Assembly: GCA_964651825.1 (NCBI GenBank)
Contig: CAZYWK010000117.1
Location: forward strand, 1 to 9,355
Direction: 5' to 3'
Source: Sva-07 sp964651825
Lineage (GTDB): Bacteria > Actinomycetota > Acidimicrobiia > Acidimicrobiales > Ilumatobacteraceae
DNA length: 9,355 nt
Positions 1 to 6,749 of this stretch are shown here, one piece after another; the first letter of the stretch is position 1, and each line of letters opens with the position of its first letter. The notes under the pieces were generated by a model. That model made no database searches. It was given only the letters and a program-made list of their open reading frames with translations, and was not told where the DNA came from. The position numbers and the translations under genes are program-made.

Positions 1-1142
1 CCACCGTCGGCGAGGTCGTCGCGGGCGACCATCGTGAGCACCGCGTGGTCGAGCCGCATCCGTTCGATCGCTTCGGCGACGCGGGCCGGCTCGTCGGCCT
101 GCGGCGCGAGCGGATGCCGGGTGTCGACGAGGCAGAAGCCGCACGCGCGGGTGCAGCGCTCGCCGAGCACCATGAACGTGGCCGTGCCGTCGGCCCAGCA
201 CTCCGACAGGTTCGGGCAGCCGGCGTCCTCGCACACGGTGACGAGGCCGAGGTCGCGGATCGTGCGTTTGAGCGCCATCACGTCGTCGCCCAGTTGCACC
301 TTCGGCCGCAGCCAGTCGGGCTTGCGGGTGGAGATCGACAAGCCGTCGGTGACACCGGCCTGTTCGAGACGCGCCACCGCCCGGTCGCCGACCGCCGCCG
401 GCCGGATCACGTCGCCCGGCCCGCTCCCCCGCGAGAACGCCGACAGGTCGCGGCCGTCGGCGGCGTGTCGCCACGCGACGTCCTGGCGCTCGCTGTGCCC
501 GTCGGCCCACCGCTCGGCGGCCAGCCGGGCGACGACGTCGACGACGTCGCTCATCGCCACGTCGATGCCCTCCTCGGCGAGTGATGTGACCGGCCGGTCG
601 CCGATCCCGCAGGGCACGATGTGGTCGCGCATGTACGTGAGGTCGGTGGTGACGTTGAGGGCGAAGCCGTGCATCGTCCGCCCGTTGCGCAGGCGCACGC
701 CGATCGCGGCGATCTTGCGCGGCACGACCGCCGGATCGGGATGGTCGACATCGAGCCACACGCCGGCGAACCCGGTGAGGCGCCCGGCGTTGGGGAGCCC
801 GAGCTCGCGCAGCGCGTCGATGAGCAGCCCCTCGACGGCGCACACGTGACCGGCCGCGCCGAGGCGGTTGTCGACGTTCACGATCGGGTAGCCGACCAAC
901 TGGCCGGGGCCGTGGTAGGTGATGTCACCGCCCCGCTTGACCGGCACCAGCTCGGCGCCGACCGCGGCCGGCTCGCACTTCAGGTTGTGTTCGAGGTCGG
1001 CCCGCTTGCCGTGGGTGAACACGTGCGGATGTTCGAGCAGCAGCAGGTGCTGCTCGCAGCCGTTGTCGAACAGCGCCGTCTGTACCGCGAGCGCCTCGCG
1101 GTACGGCACGCGCCCGAGCCAGCGAACCCGCAGCGGACTCAC
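1..1142 (-). CDS. lipB-lipA: LipB-LipA fusion: octanoyltransferase joined to lipoyl synthase (partial, 3' end outside window)
   Basis: Reading leftward from GTG at 1142, 380 codons run to the window edge without a stop. Residues 1 to about 215 are LipB, which moves octanoyl from acyl carrier protein to the E2 lysine: RGGDITYHGPGQLVGYP at 70-86, the conserved Lys in PRKIAAIGVR (K143) and the nucleophilic Cys in VPCGIG (C178). Residues 216 to about 270 are a linker without recognised motifs. From about 273 (RKPDWLRPK) the protein is LipA, the radical-SAM enzyme that inserts two sulfurs: auxiliary-cluster cysteines C304, C309, C315 (CX4CX5C) and radical-SAM cysteines C330, C334, C337 (CTRACGFC). 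The window ends at VARDDLADGG, so roughly the last 200 LipA residues are missing. The GTG overlaps the TGA of the upstream E2 gene (GTGA), suggesting translational coupling. An internal GTG at 410 (residue 245) could also yield separate LipA. Identification of both halves is firm; fusion of the mature protein is inferred from the unbroken frame. Confidence 0.93.
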   Translation of the reverse strand, partial: MSPLRVRWLGRVPYREALAVQTALFDNGCEQHLLLLEHPHVFTHGKRADLEHNLKCEPAAVGAELVPVKRGGDITYHGPGQLVGYPIVNVDNRLGAAGHVCAVEGLLIDALRELGLPNAGRLTGFAGVWLDVDHPDPAVVPRKIAAIGVRLRNGRTMHGFALNVTTDLTYMRDHIVPCGIGDRPVTSLAEEGIDVAMSDVVDVVARLAAERWADGHSERQDVAWRHAADGRDLSAFSRGSGPGDVIRPAAVGDRAVARLEQAGVTDGLSISTRKPDWLRPKVQLGDDVMALKRTIRDLGLVTVCEDAGCPNLSECWADGTATFMVLGERCTRACGFCLVDTRHPLAPQADEPARVAEAIERMRLDHAVLTMVARDDLADG

Positions 1143-2621
1143 AACTCGGTGGTCCAGTCCTTCGTCTCGAGGATCTCCTTGACCCGCTTGAGGAACCCGG
1201 CGGCGTAGGCGCCGTCGAAGGCCCGGTGGTCCCAGCTCATGGCGAGGTTGCCGACCGGGTGGATGGCGATCGCCTCGCCGCCGTCCGGACCGATGGTGAC
1301 GACCGGCTTGCGCACGATGGCGTCGGTCGAGATGATGCCAACCTGCGGCTGGTTGATGATCGGCATGGTGAGCACCGAGCCGGCCGAGCCGTTGTTGGAG
1401 ATCGTGAACGTGCCACCGGAGATCTCGTCGGGGCTGAGCTTGCGGGTGCGGGCCCGGTTGGCGAGATCGGAGATCTCGGTGGCGAGCGCGGCGAGCCGCT
1501 TGGTCTCGGCGTCGCGGATCACCGGGGCGAGCAGCCCCTCGTAGTCGAGGTCGACCGCGATGCCGAGGTCGATGAAGTTGTGGACGATCAGGTCGCGGTC
1601 GCCGACGCTGGCATTCAGGTGCGGAAACTCGCGCAGCCCGTCGATGATCGCCCGGGAGATGAACGGCAGGTAGGTGAGGCTGAAGCCGTGGCTCGCCTTC
1701 CACTCGTCCTTGACCGCGTTGCGCACGACATCGACGTTGGCGTAGTCGACCTCCACGACGCTGAACGCATGTGGGCTCGTGGCCTTGCTCATCACCATGT
1801 GGTTGCCGGTGAGCGTGCGGATCTTCGACAGTGGCACCGACGAGTCGCGCTCGCCCGCGGCGGGTGCCGCGGCAGCAGGTGCCGGCGCAGGAGCAGCGCC
1901 CGCGGGCGCCGCCGGCGCGGCGGGCGCGGCGGGGGCGGGCGGCGCGGCGGGAGCCGCCTGCGGGGATGCGGCCTGAGGTGTCGCGCCGGTCGCGTCGATG
2001 TGATCGAGCACATCGTCACGGGTGATGCGGCCACCAGGACCGGTGCCGGTGATCGCACCAGGATCGATGCCGTGTTCGTTGACCAGGCGGCGCACGACGG
2101 GCGACAGCAAGCGGTTGTCGCCGGCCGTGTCGGTTGCCGGTGCTGGCGGCGGCGGNNNNNNNNNNNNNNNNNNNNNNNNNNNNNNNNNNNNNNNNNNNNN
2201 NNNNNNNNNNNNNNNNNNNNNNNNNNNNNNNNNNNNNNNNNNNNNNNNNNNNNNNCGCGGCGGCGGGCGGTGCGGCTGGCGCTGGTTCGGGTGCGGCCGG
2301 TTCTGCTGGGGCTGCCGCCGGCTCGGGGTCCGCCGCGGGCTCGGCGGGTGCCGGTTCGGCGGGGGCGGCAGCCGGTGCCGCGCCGTCGCTGTCGCCGACG
2401 ACGGCGATCACGGTACCGACGTCGACGGTGTCGCCCTCCTGCACGCGGATCTCGGTGAGCACGCCCGACACCGGCGAGGGAACCTCGGTGTCGACCTTGT
2501 CGGTCGACACCTCGAAGAGCGGCTCGTCGGCGTTGACGGAGTCGCCGACGTTCTTGAACCACTGCGTGATCGTGCCTTCGGTGACGGTTTCGCCGAGCTG
2601 CGGAAGCGTGACGTCTGCCAT
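1139..2621 (-). CDS. sucB: Dihydrolipoyllysine acyltransferase, E2 of a 2-oxo-acid dehydrogenase (interrupted by assembly gap)
   Basis: This is the E2 core of a pyruvate or 2-oxoglutarate dehydrogenase complex. It carries acyl groups on a lipoyl-lysine and passes them to CoA. From the ATG at 2621 come a lipoyl domain (residues 1 to about 78) with the lipoyl lysine K42 in STDKVDTE, an Ala/Pro/Glu-rich linker, and then 100 Ns. After the gap come an E3-binding domain (NRLLSPVVRRL, about 2113-1997), a second Ala/Pro linker and the catalytic domain ending in DHRAFDG (His at 1228-1226, Asp at 1216-1214). 122 residues precede the gap and 338 follow it. The two halves are in different frames across exactly 100 bases and join only if the true gap is a multiple of 3, so this is probably a gap artefact and not a pseudogene. 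The gene starts 64 bases after lpd and overlaps lipB-lipA. The domain order suits actinobacterial SucB/DlaT; sequence alone does not settle succinyl- versus acetyltransferase, and no E1 gene is present. Confidence 0.9.
2156..2255. other. Assembly gap of 100 Ns
   Basis: Exactly 100 Ns lie within the Ala/Pro-rich linker of the E2 gene. A run of this round length is commonly a placeholder for unknown size. The flanks are extremely GC-rich and encode repetitive Ala/Pro residues, which probably caused the assembly break. The flanking reading frames require a true length divisible by 3. Confidence 0.98.
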
Positions 2622-2629
2622 GTGATCGG

Positions 2630-2635
2630 TCCCTT
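2630..2635 (-). promoter_or_regulatory. Ribosome binding site of the E2 gene
   Basis: AAGGGA, preceded by two more A's, lies 8 bases before the ATG at 2621. It is the clearest Shine-Dalgarno sequence in the window. It fits an operon-internal gene translated from a leadered message and supports the chosen start. Confidence 0.7.
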
Positions 2636-2685
2636 TTCGTGTGGTCTGAGTGGTCGGTTGTGACTCGATGTGTTTGGTGCGGCGG

Positions 2686-4089
2686 TCAGCCGTTGAAGCT
2701 ACGCCCGGTGAGCGCGAGGACGGTCTCGCCGAACAGCTCGCTCAGGCTCGGATGGGGTTGGATGAACTCGGCGATCTCGTCGACCGACGCCTCCCAGTTG
2801 ACCGCCAGGTATCCGCCGGAGAGCTGCTCGGTCACCCAAGGCCCGACCATGTGGACGCCGAGCACCTGGCCGGCCGTGCCGTCGGGCCGCTTCTTGGCGA
2901 TCACCTTCACGAGGCCCTCGGTCTCGCCGACGATCATCGCCCGGCTGTTGAACTTGAACGGGTGCTTCGACACGACGACGTCGTGGCCGGCCTCCTTGGC
3001 CGCCGCCTCGTCGGGCCCGGCCCACGCCACCTCGGGGTGGCAGTAGATGGCCCACGGCACCCGGTCGTAGCGCACCGGCAGCGGCGACTCGCCGAGGACG
3101 TGCTTGACCACGAGGATCGCCTCGGCGTAGCCGACGTGGGCCAGCTGCGGGGTGTTGATCAGGTCGCCGACGGCGTACACGCCGGGTTCGCCGGTGCGGC
3201 AGTACTCGTCGACCTCGACGAAGCCGCGCTGGTCGACCACCACGCCGGTGCCCTCCAGGCCGAGCTTGTCGGCGAACGGGCGCCGACCGACCGAGACGAC
3301 GACGGCGTCGACTTCGACCGATTCGCCGTCGCCGAAGTTCACCGTCGTGCCGCCGGAGCCGTTGAGGGTGTGGCCGTTCACCATCACGCCGGTGCGGATG
3401 GCGATCTTCTTCTTCTTGAACGACTTCTCCACCACCTTGGCGAGGTCGGCGTCGAGGCCGGGCAGGATCTTCGGCAGGCCTTCGAGGATCGTCACCTCGC
3501 TGCCGAGGTCGGCGAACGTCGATGCGAACTCGCACCCGATCGCCCCACCGCCGATCACGGCGACACGCGCCGGGAGCTCGGTCAGGTCGAGCACCTCGTC
3601 GCTGGTCATGATCGGCCCGCCGCGCTCGAAGTTCGGGATCAGCCGGGGCACCGAGCCGGTGGCGAGGAGCACGGCGTCGCCGGTGATCGTGGCCGACGAG
3701 CCGTCGTTCATCGCCACGGTGACCGTGCGGTTGGCGCCGAGCGAGCCGATGCCGTTGAACACCTCGACCTTGCGGCCTTTGCACATCGCGGCGATGCCGT
3801 TGACGAGCCCTGCGACGATGCCCTGCTTGCGCTCCTGGGTGCGGGCGAAGTTGACGCCCGGCGACCCACCGGCCTCGATGCCGAAATCGGCCGCATGGTC
3901 GACGTGGCGCTTGACGGCGGCGGTCTCGAGGAAGGCCTTGGCGGGGATGCAGCCGCGGTTGAGGCAGGTGCCGCCGAGGGCGTCCATCTCGACGAGGGCG
4001 ACCTTCAGACCGGCCGATGCGCCGTACAACGCCGCGCAGTAACCGCCCGGGCCACCACCGATCACCACCAGGTCGAATTGGTCACTCAT
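2686..4089 (-). CDS. lpd: Dihydrolipoyl dehydrogenase (E3)
   Basis: This flavoprotein of 467 residues, the usual family length, reoxidises dihydrolipoamide on E2 and reduces NAD+. Visible elements in order are: the FAD dinucleotide-binding motif GGGPGG at 11-16, the redox-active cysteines C42 and C47 in GGTCLNRGCIP, the NAD-binding motif GGGAIGCEF near the middle, a second FAD contact (YAVGDL), and the C-terminal interface domain with the catalytic pair H446 and E451 in HPSLSE. All key residues are intact. It is the first gene of the lpd-E2-lipB-lipA operon, with 64 bases separating it from E2. The ATG at 4089 is preceded by TACGGT, which suggests a nearly leaderless message. E3 may also serve other lipoyl complexes in the cell, such as glycine cleavage. 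Confidence 0.96.
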   Translation of the reverse strand: MSDQFDLVVIGGGPGGYCAALYGASAGLKVALVEMDALGGTCLNRGCIPAKAFLETAAVKRHVDHAADFGIEAGGSPGVNFARTQERKQGIVAGLVNGIAAMCKGRKVEVFNGIGSLGANRTVTVAMNDGSSATITGDAVLLATGSVPRLIPNFERGGPIMTSDEVLDLTELPARVAVIGGGAIGCEFASTFADLGSEVTILEGLPKILPGLDADLAKVVEKSFKKKKIAIRTGVMVNGHTLNGSGGTTVNFGDGESVEVDAVVVSVGRRPFADKLGLEGTGVVVDQRGFVEVDEYCRTGEPGVYAVGDLINTPQLAHVGYAEAILVVKHVLGESPLPVRYDRVPWAIYCHPEVAWAGPDEAAAKEAGHDVVVSKHPFKFNSRAMIVGETEGLVKVIAKKRPDGTAGQVLGVHMVGPWVTEQLSGGYLAVNWEASVDEIAEFIQPHPSLSELFGETVLALTGRSFNG

Positions 4090-4097
4090 CGACGTTC

Positions 4098-4103
4098 ACC
4101 GTA
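4098..4103 (-). promoter_or_regulatory. Probable -10 box of the lpd operon
   Basis: TACGGT fits the TANNNT -10 consensus and ends 8 bases before the lpd ATG, so transcription would start within about 1-2 bases of the start codon. No convincing -35 or Shine-Dalgarno sequence was found. The same hexamer at the same 8-base distance precedes the 670-residue gene. Confidence 0.5.
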
Positions 4104-4174
4104 GCGCCCGATCCGATCGCGGCGTCGGCCTGCGCGCCATCCGAGGTGTTGCCCGCAGTGCCAGGCGCGCCGTG

Positions 4175-4609
4175 TCAACCTGCCGGCAACCGCCAGTTCG
4201 CCTGATCGTCGCCGCGCCGCACCACCACGACCCGGCTGGTCGTGTCGGTGGCGCTGACGTCGAAGTCGAGCCGGCACGCCGTCACGTCCTCGGTGATCTC
4301 CGTGCACCGCCCGTCGGCGGGCGCGGTGAGCGGCGCCAGGCTGTGGTCGCCGGTGACGAGCCGGATCGAATCGAGGCCGTCCGGGTCGTCGACCCCACCG
4401 ATCTCGACGTCGACGCCGTACCGGTCCTCGGCGGTGGCGTCACCGCCGAGGACCGTGATCGACACGTCACCGATCAGCGCCTTCTCGCCGACACCGATCG
4501 TCGGGACGGCGTTCGACTCGCTCGACAGTTGGAACAGCAGCACGCCACCGGCGACGAGGATCGCCAGCGCCGTGCCGACGGCCAACAGCAGCAGCGTGCG
4601 GGTCTTCAT
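4175..4609 (-). CDS. Small signal-anchored envelope protein, function unknown
   Basis: I do not recognise the family of this 144-residue protein. MKTRT is followed by a hydrophobic stretch at residues 6-27, which could be an uncleaved anchor or a signal peptide. It has no lipobox cysteine at the usual place. The outer part (about 30-144) is predicted beta-rich and acidic, with two cysteines, C102 and C112, close enough to form a disulfide. It ends in a VVVVRRGDDQANWRLPAG tail. It lies 22 bases downstream of the 670-residue envelope protein on the same strand and may be co-transcribed with it, although it has a possible -10 of its own. A link to the lipoate operon downstream is not supported beyond proximity. 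Confidence 0.75.
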   Translation of the reverse strand: MKTRTLLLLAVGTALAILVAGGVLLFQLSSESNAVPTIGVGEKALIGDVSITVLGGDATAEDRYGVDVEIGGVDDPDGLDSIRLVTGDHSLAPLTAPADGRCTEITEDVTACRLDFDVSATDTTSRVVVVRRGDDQANWRLPAG

Positions 4610-4618
4610 CGCCGCACG

Positions 4619-4624
4619 ATGCTA
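4619..4624 (-). promoter_or_regulatory. Possible -10 box of the 144-residue envelope gene
   Basis: TAGCAT (TANNNT) ends 9 bases before the ATG at 4609, in the 22-base gap after the upstream gene's stop. It is the weakest of the five boxes because the gene could simply be read through from upstream. Confidence 0.3.
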
Positions 4625-4631
4625 CGGCCGA

Positions 4632-6644
4632 CTATTCGTAGATGCAGTCGAGCCAACGGTCGAACAGACCGTCCTGTGGCTCTTCGAAGCTGAACGGGTT
4701 GCGGCCCTCGGCGCACTCGGGGCGGAGATATTCCGGCGGCACGAGGTATTCCTCGACCGAACCGTCAGCGATGAGCGCGGTGAAGCACTCGTTCGCCACG
4801 ACCAGCATCGACGTGTACTCCTCGTCGCTGAGGTCGTACTCCGACACCTTGCCCATCGCGACCTCACCGAGGCCGCAGTCGAGGAACTGCAACTCGACGG
4901 GCATGTAGTACTCCGGGATCACGCCATCGGCGATGCCCTGCTCGAGGCAGGCCGCGGCCTCCTCCGCGGTCGGGCTCTGCAGGCAGGCGCTGTAGGCCTC
5001 CTCGGCCGCTTCGAACTCCGCCGGGATCGTGTCGTCGACGAGCGGGTCGTCGATCGAATCGTCCGGGATCGAGTCGAATGTGATGTCGTCGTCGATCAGG
5101 TCGTCGAAGTCGTCACCGAACTCCTCGTCGAACTGCTGCTCGAACTGCTCCTCGTACACCGCGCCGGCCGATGCGATCGCCTTGCCGATCGTGTCGGCGG
5201 CCCGCTCGATCTCCTCGCGGTCGAGGGCGTGCGTCACGGCGAAGAACTGATCGAAGGCCGTGGCGATCGGGCTCACGTACCAGAGCCCGTCGACCTGCTT
5301 GACGGTGATCCCGGGCTGCTCGTAGTCGGACAGCACGTCGTCGTACAGCGCCTTGAGCTCGTCGAACGCTTCGTCGGCGCCGATGCCGGACAGGAGCTCT
5401 TCGACCTGCTGCAGGCCTTCGTTGGTGTTCGGGCACGCCTCCACGGTTTCGCCCTGCGCTTCGGCGGTGTAGCACCCGTCCTTGAACTCGACGGTGAACG
5501 GCACCGTCTCGGTCGTGTCTCCCGTCGGGTCGCTGACCTCGCCTTGGAGGTGGAAGTTCTCGACGAAGACCGAGCGGGTGCTCCCGCTGCCGGCGACGCG
5601 GTACTCGACCTCGGTGAACTCCATCTCGACCGGGATCTCGTCGAGTGCGTCCTGGGCCTCGTCGAGGAACAGCGGCGCGTAACGTTGCAGCGCTTCGGCT
5701 TCGTTCGGGTTGATGGCCCCGATGATCGCCGACAGGTCGAGCTGCTCGATCCCGTCGAGCACCACGCCGATCGCCGCTTCGGGCGACTCGCCGCCCAGCG
5801 GCACGATCCCGGTCTCGGGGATGTCACCCGCCCTCGCGGCCTGGCGGGCGTTCTCGGCGATCGAGTACATCATCGACAGGTACCAACGGCCGTCCTGTTC
5901 CACCGCGGTCACGGGGAACTCGAAGTCGAGTCCCGACTCGGTCTCGCGCACGTCATCGACACCTTCGAACGCTTCGCCGAAGTTGTCCTCCAGCAGGTTG
6001 CCGATCGGGAGCTCTTCGCCGTTGACGCTGACGGACGCGTCGGCCCGCATGGTGATGTTCACGATGTCGTTCACGTTCGTGCCGGCGACCGACACCGAAC
6101 GGTCTTCGAGCACCACGTCGAAGCCGTCGAGGCCCTCCAACGAGGCGCCGTCGTCGAGCACCTCGAGGCGGCGGAGCTCGTCGAACAGCTCCTGGGCCGG
6201 ATCACCGAACGTCTCGCGCTCGCCCGGCAGGAGGAGGTCGATCACGCCGAGGAAGTCTTCCTGGTCGAGCGATTCCATCACCGCCTCACCGAGCTCTTCC
6301 GGGCTGGCCGCGCCGCCCGAGTTGTCGCCCGACATCTGGCTGACGGCGAAGACACCGGCCCCACCGACCGCGAGGACACCGATCACGGCGCCGACCAGCA
6401 CCTTCTTGCTGCGACCCGAACCTCCGGCGGACTGGCCGTCGGCCGGCGACTCGGTCAACGGCGGCGGCGGAACCGAACCTCGTTCATCCGGCCCCGTCCC
6501 CGACGAACGAGGTGTGGTCAGCGGCTCCGTCGGCAACTCGGGAGTGGTGGGCGGAGGGGTGGAACCCGCTGGCAGGGTCGGCTCCGACGGCAGCTGGGGC
6601 TCCTGCCCCGGCGGCATCCAGCCTGGCGTCGTGTCGTCACTCAT
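4632..6644 (-). CDS. Large single-pass envelope protein with duplicated outer domains and Cys-rich tail
   Basis: This 670-residue protein matches no family I can name. Residues 1-79 are Pro/Thr/Ser-rich and probably cytoplasmic. RSKK then leads into one membrane helix at about 81-101, with the rest outside. Two related domains follow: about 114-275, starting SPEEL and ending near DGRWY (251-255), and about 287-470, starting SPEAA and ending near DGLWY (452-456). Each begins with a helical stretch and ends with a beta segment, a pattern reminiscent of NTF2-like or lumazine-binding folds (inference). Residues 500-540 are almost all Asp, Glu and spacer residues. The last 120 residues hold six cysteines (C554, C566, C590, C620, C644, C667), arranged partly as a repeated module. 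The outer part is strongly acidic. It is the first gene leftward from the divergent promoter region, with TACGGT 8 bases before its ATG. Function is unknown; a surface sensing or binding role is only a guess. Confidence 0.85.
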   Translation of the reverse strand: MSDDTTPGWMPPGQEPQLPSEPTLPAGSTPPPTTPELPTEPLTTPRSSGTGPDERGSVPPPPLTESPADGQSAGGSGRSKKVLVGAVIGVLAVGGAGVFAVSQMSGDNSGGAASPEELGEAVMESLDQEDFLGVIDLLLPGERETFGDPAQELFDELRRLEVLDDGASLEGLDGFDVVLEDRSVSVAGTNVNDIVNITMRADASVSVNGEELPIGNLLEDNFGEAFEGVDDVRETESGLDFEFPVTAVEQDGRWYLSMMYSIAENARQAARAGDIPETGIVPLGGESPEAAIGVVLDGIEQLDLSAIIGAINPNEAEALQRYAPLFLDEAQDALDEIPVEMEFTEVEYRVAGSGSTRSVFVENFHLQGEVSDPTGDTTETVPFTVEFKDGCYTAEAQGETVEACPNTNEGLQQVEELLSGIGADEAFDELKALYDDVLSDYEQPGITVKQVDGLWYVSPIATAFDQFFAVTHALDREEIERAADTIGKAIASAGAVYEEQFEQQFDEEFGDDFDDLIDDDITFDSIPDDSIDDPLVDDTIPAEFEAAEEAYSACLQSPTAEEAAACLEQGIADGVIPEYYMPVELQFLDCGLGEVAMGKVSEYDLSDEEYTSMLVVANECFTALIADGSVEEYLVPPEYLRPECAEGRNPFSFEEPQDGLFDRWLDCIYE

Positions 6645-6652
6645 GCGGTCGA

Positions 6653-6658
6653 ACCGTA
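6653..6658 (-). promoter_or_regulatory. Probable -10 box of the 670-residue envelope gene
   Basis: TACGGT ends 8 bases before the ATG at 6644, identical in sequence and spacing to the box before lpd. It fits a leaderless or near-leaderless transcript. No recognisable -35 lies at standard distance. Confidence 0.5.
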
Positions 6659-6690
6659 TCCGACGGGTGTCGGCCTGCCTCGGTCACCTT

Positions 6691-6708
6691 CCGGGGACCA
6701 CTCCCCGG
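6691..6708. repeat. Hairpin in the divergent promoter region
   Basis: CCGGGGA and TCCCCGG form a perfect 7-base inverted repeat around the 4-base loop CCAC. It sits midway between the leftward envelope gene and the rightward epimerase gene. It lacks a T-tract and lies upstream of both starts, so an operator or shared control site is more likely than a terminator. Confidence 0.4.
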
Positions 6709-6737
6709 CCCGATCCGGGCAGGGGCCGGCGGCGGCG

Positions 6738-6743
6738 TACGCT
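6738..6743 (+). promoter_or_regulatory. Probable -10 box of the epimerase gene
   Basis: TACGCT (TANNNT) ends 6 bases before the ATG at 6750, so transcription would begin at or within a base of the start codon. No Shine-Dalgarno sequence is present between the box and the ATG. Confidence 0.55.
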
Positions 6744-6749
6744 GAACCG

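Noticed and set aside
1860..1975. GC-rich repeat tract as a DNA repeat element
   Set aside because: It encodes the Ala/Pro linker between the E3-binding and catalytic domains of E2; the repetition is at protein level.
1226..2621. E2 gene as a frameshifted pseudogene
   Set aside because: The only break is the N run; both halves are intact and the frame change is explained if the true gap length is a multiple of 3.
2641..2655. Short direct repeat GTGGTC-TGA-GTGGTC between lpd and E2
   Set aside because: It is too short to stand out, with no supporting context.
2650..4104. 484-codon plus-strand open frame
   Set aside because: It is antisense to lpd, which has every catalytic motif intact. The plus-strand translation is Asp/Gly/Arg/His-rich without recognisable domains.
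4173..4178. TTGACA on the minus strand at the end of the 144-residue gene, as a -35 for lpd
   Set aside because: No -10 lies at 16-19 bases. The likely lpd -10 is about 70 bases away, and the hexamer is partly made by the stop codon region.
4242..6749. Very long plus-strand open frame running into the epimerase gene
   Set aside because: It is antisense to the 670-residue envelope gene and has no family motifs before 6750. GC-rich codon bias keeps the opposite frame open. The recognisable protein starts at the Rossmann motif at 6750.
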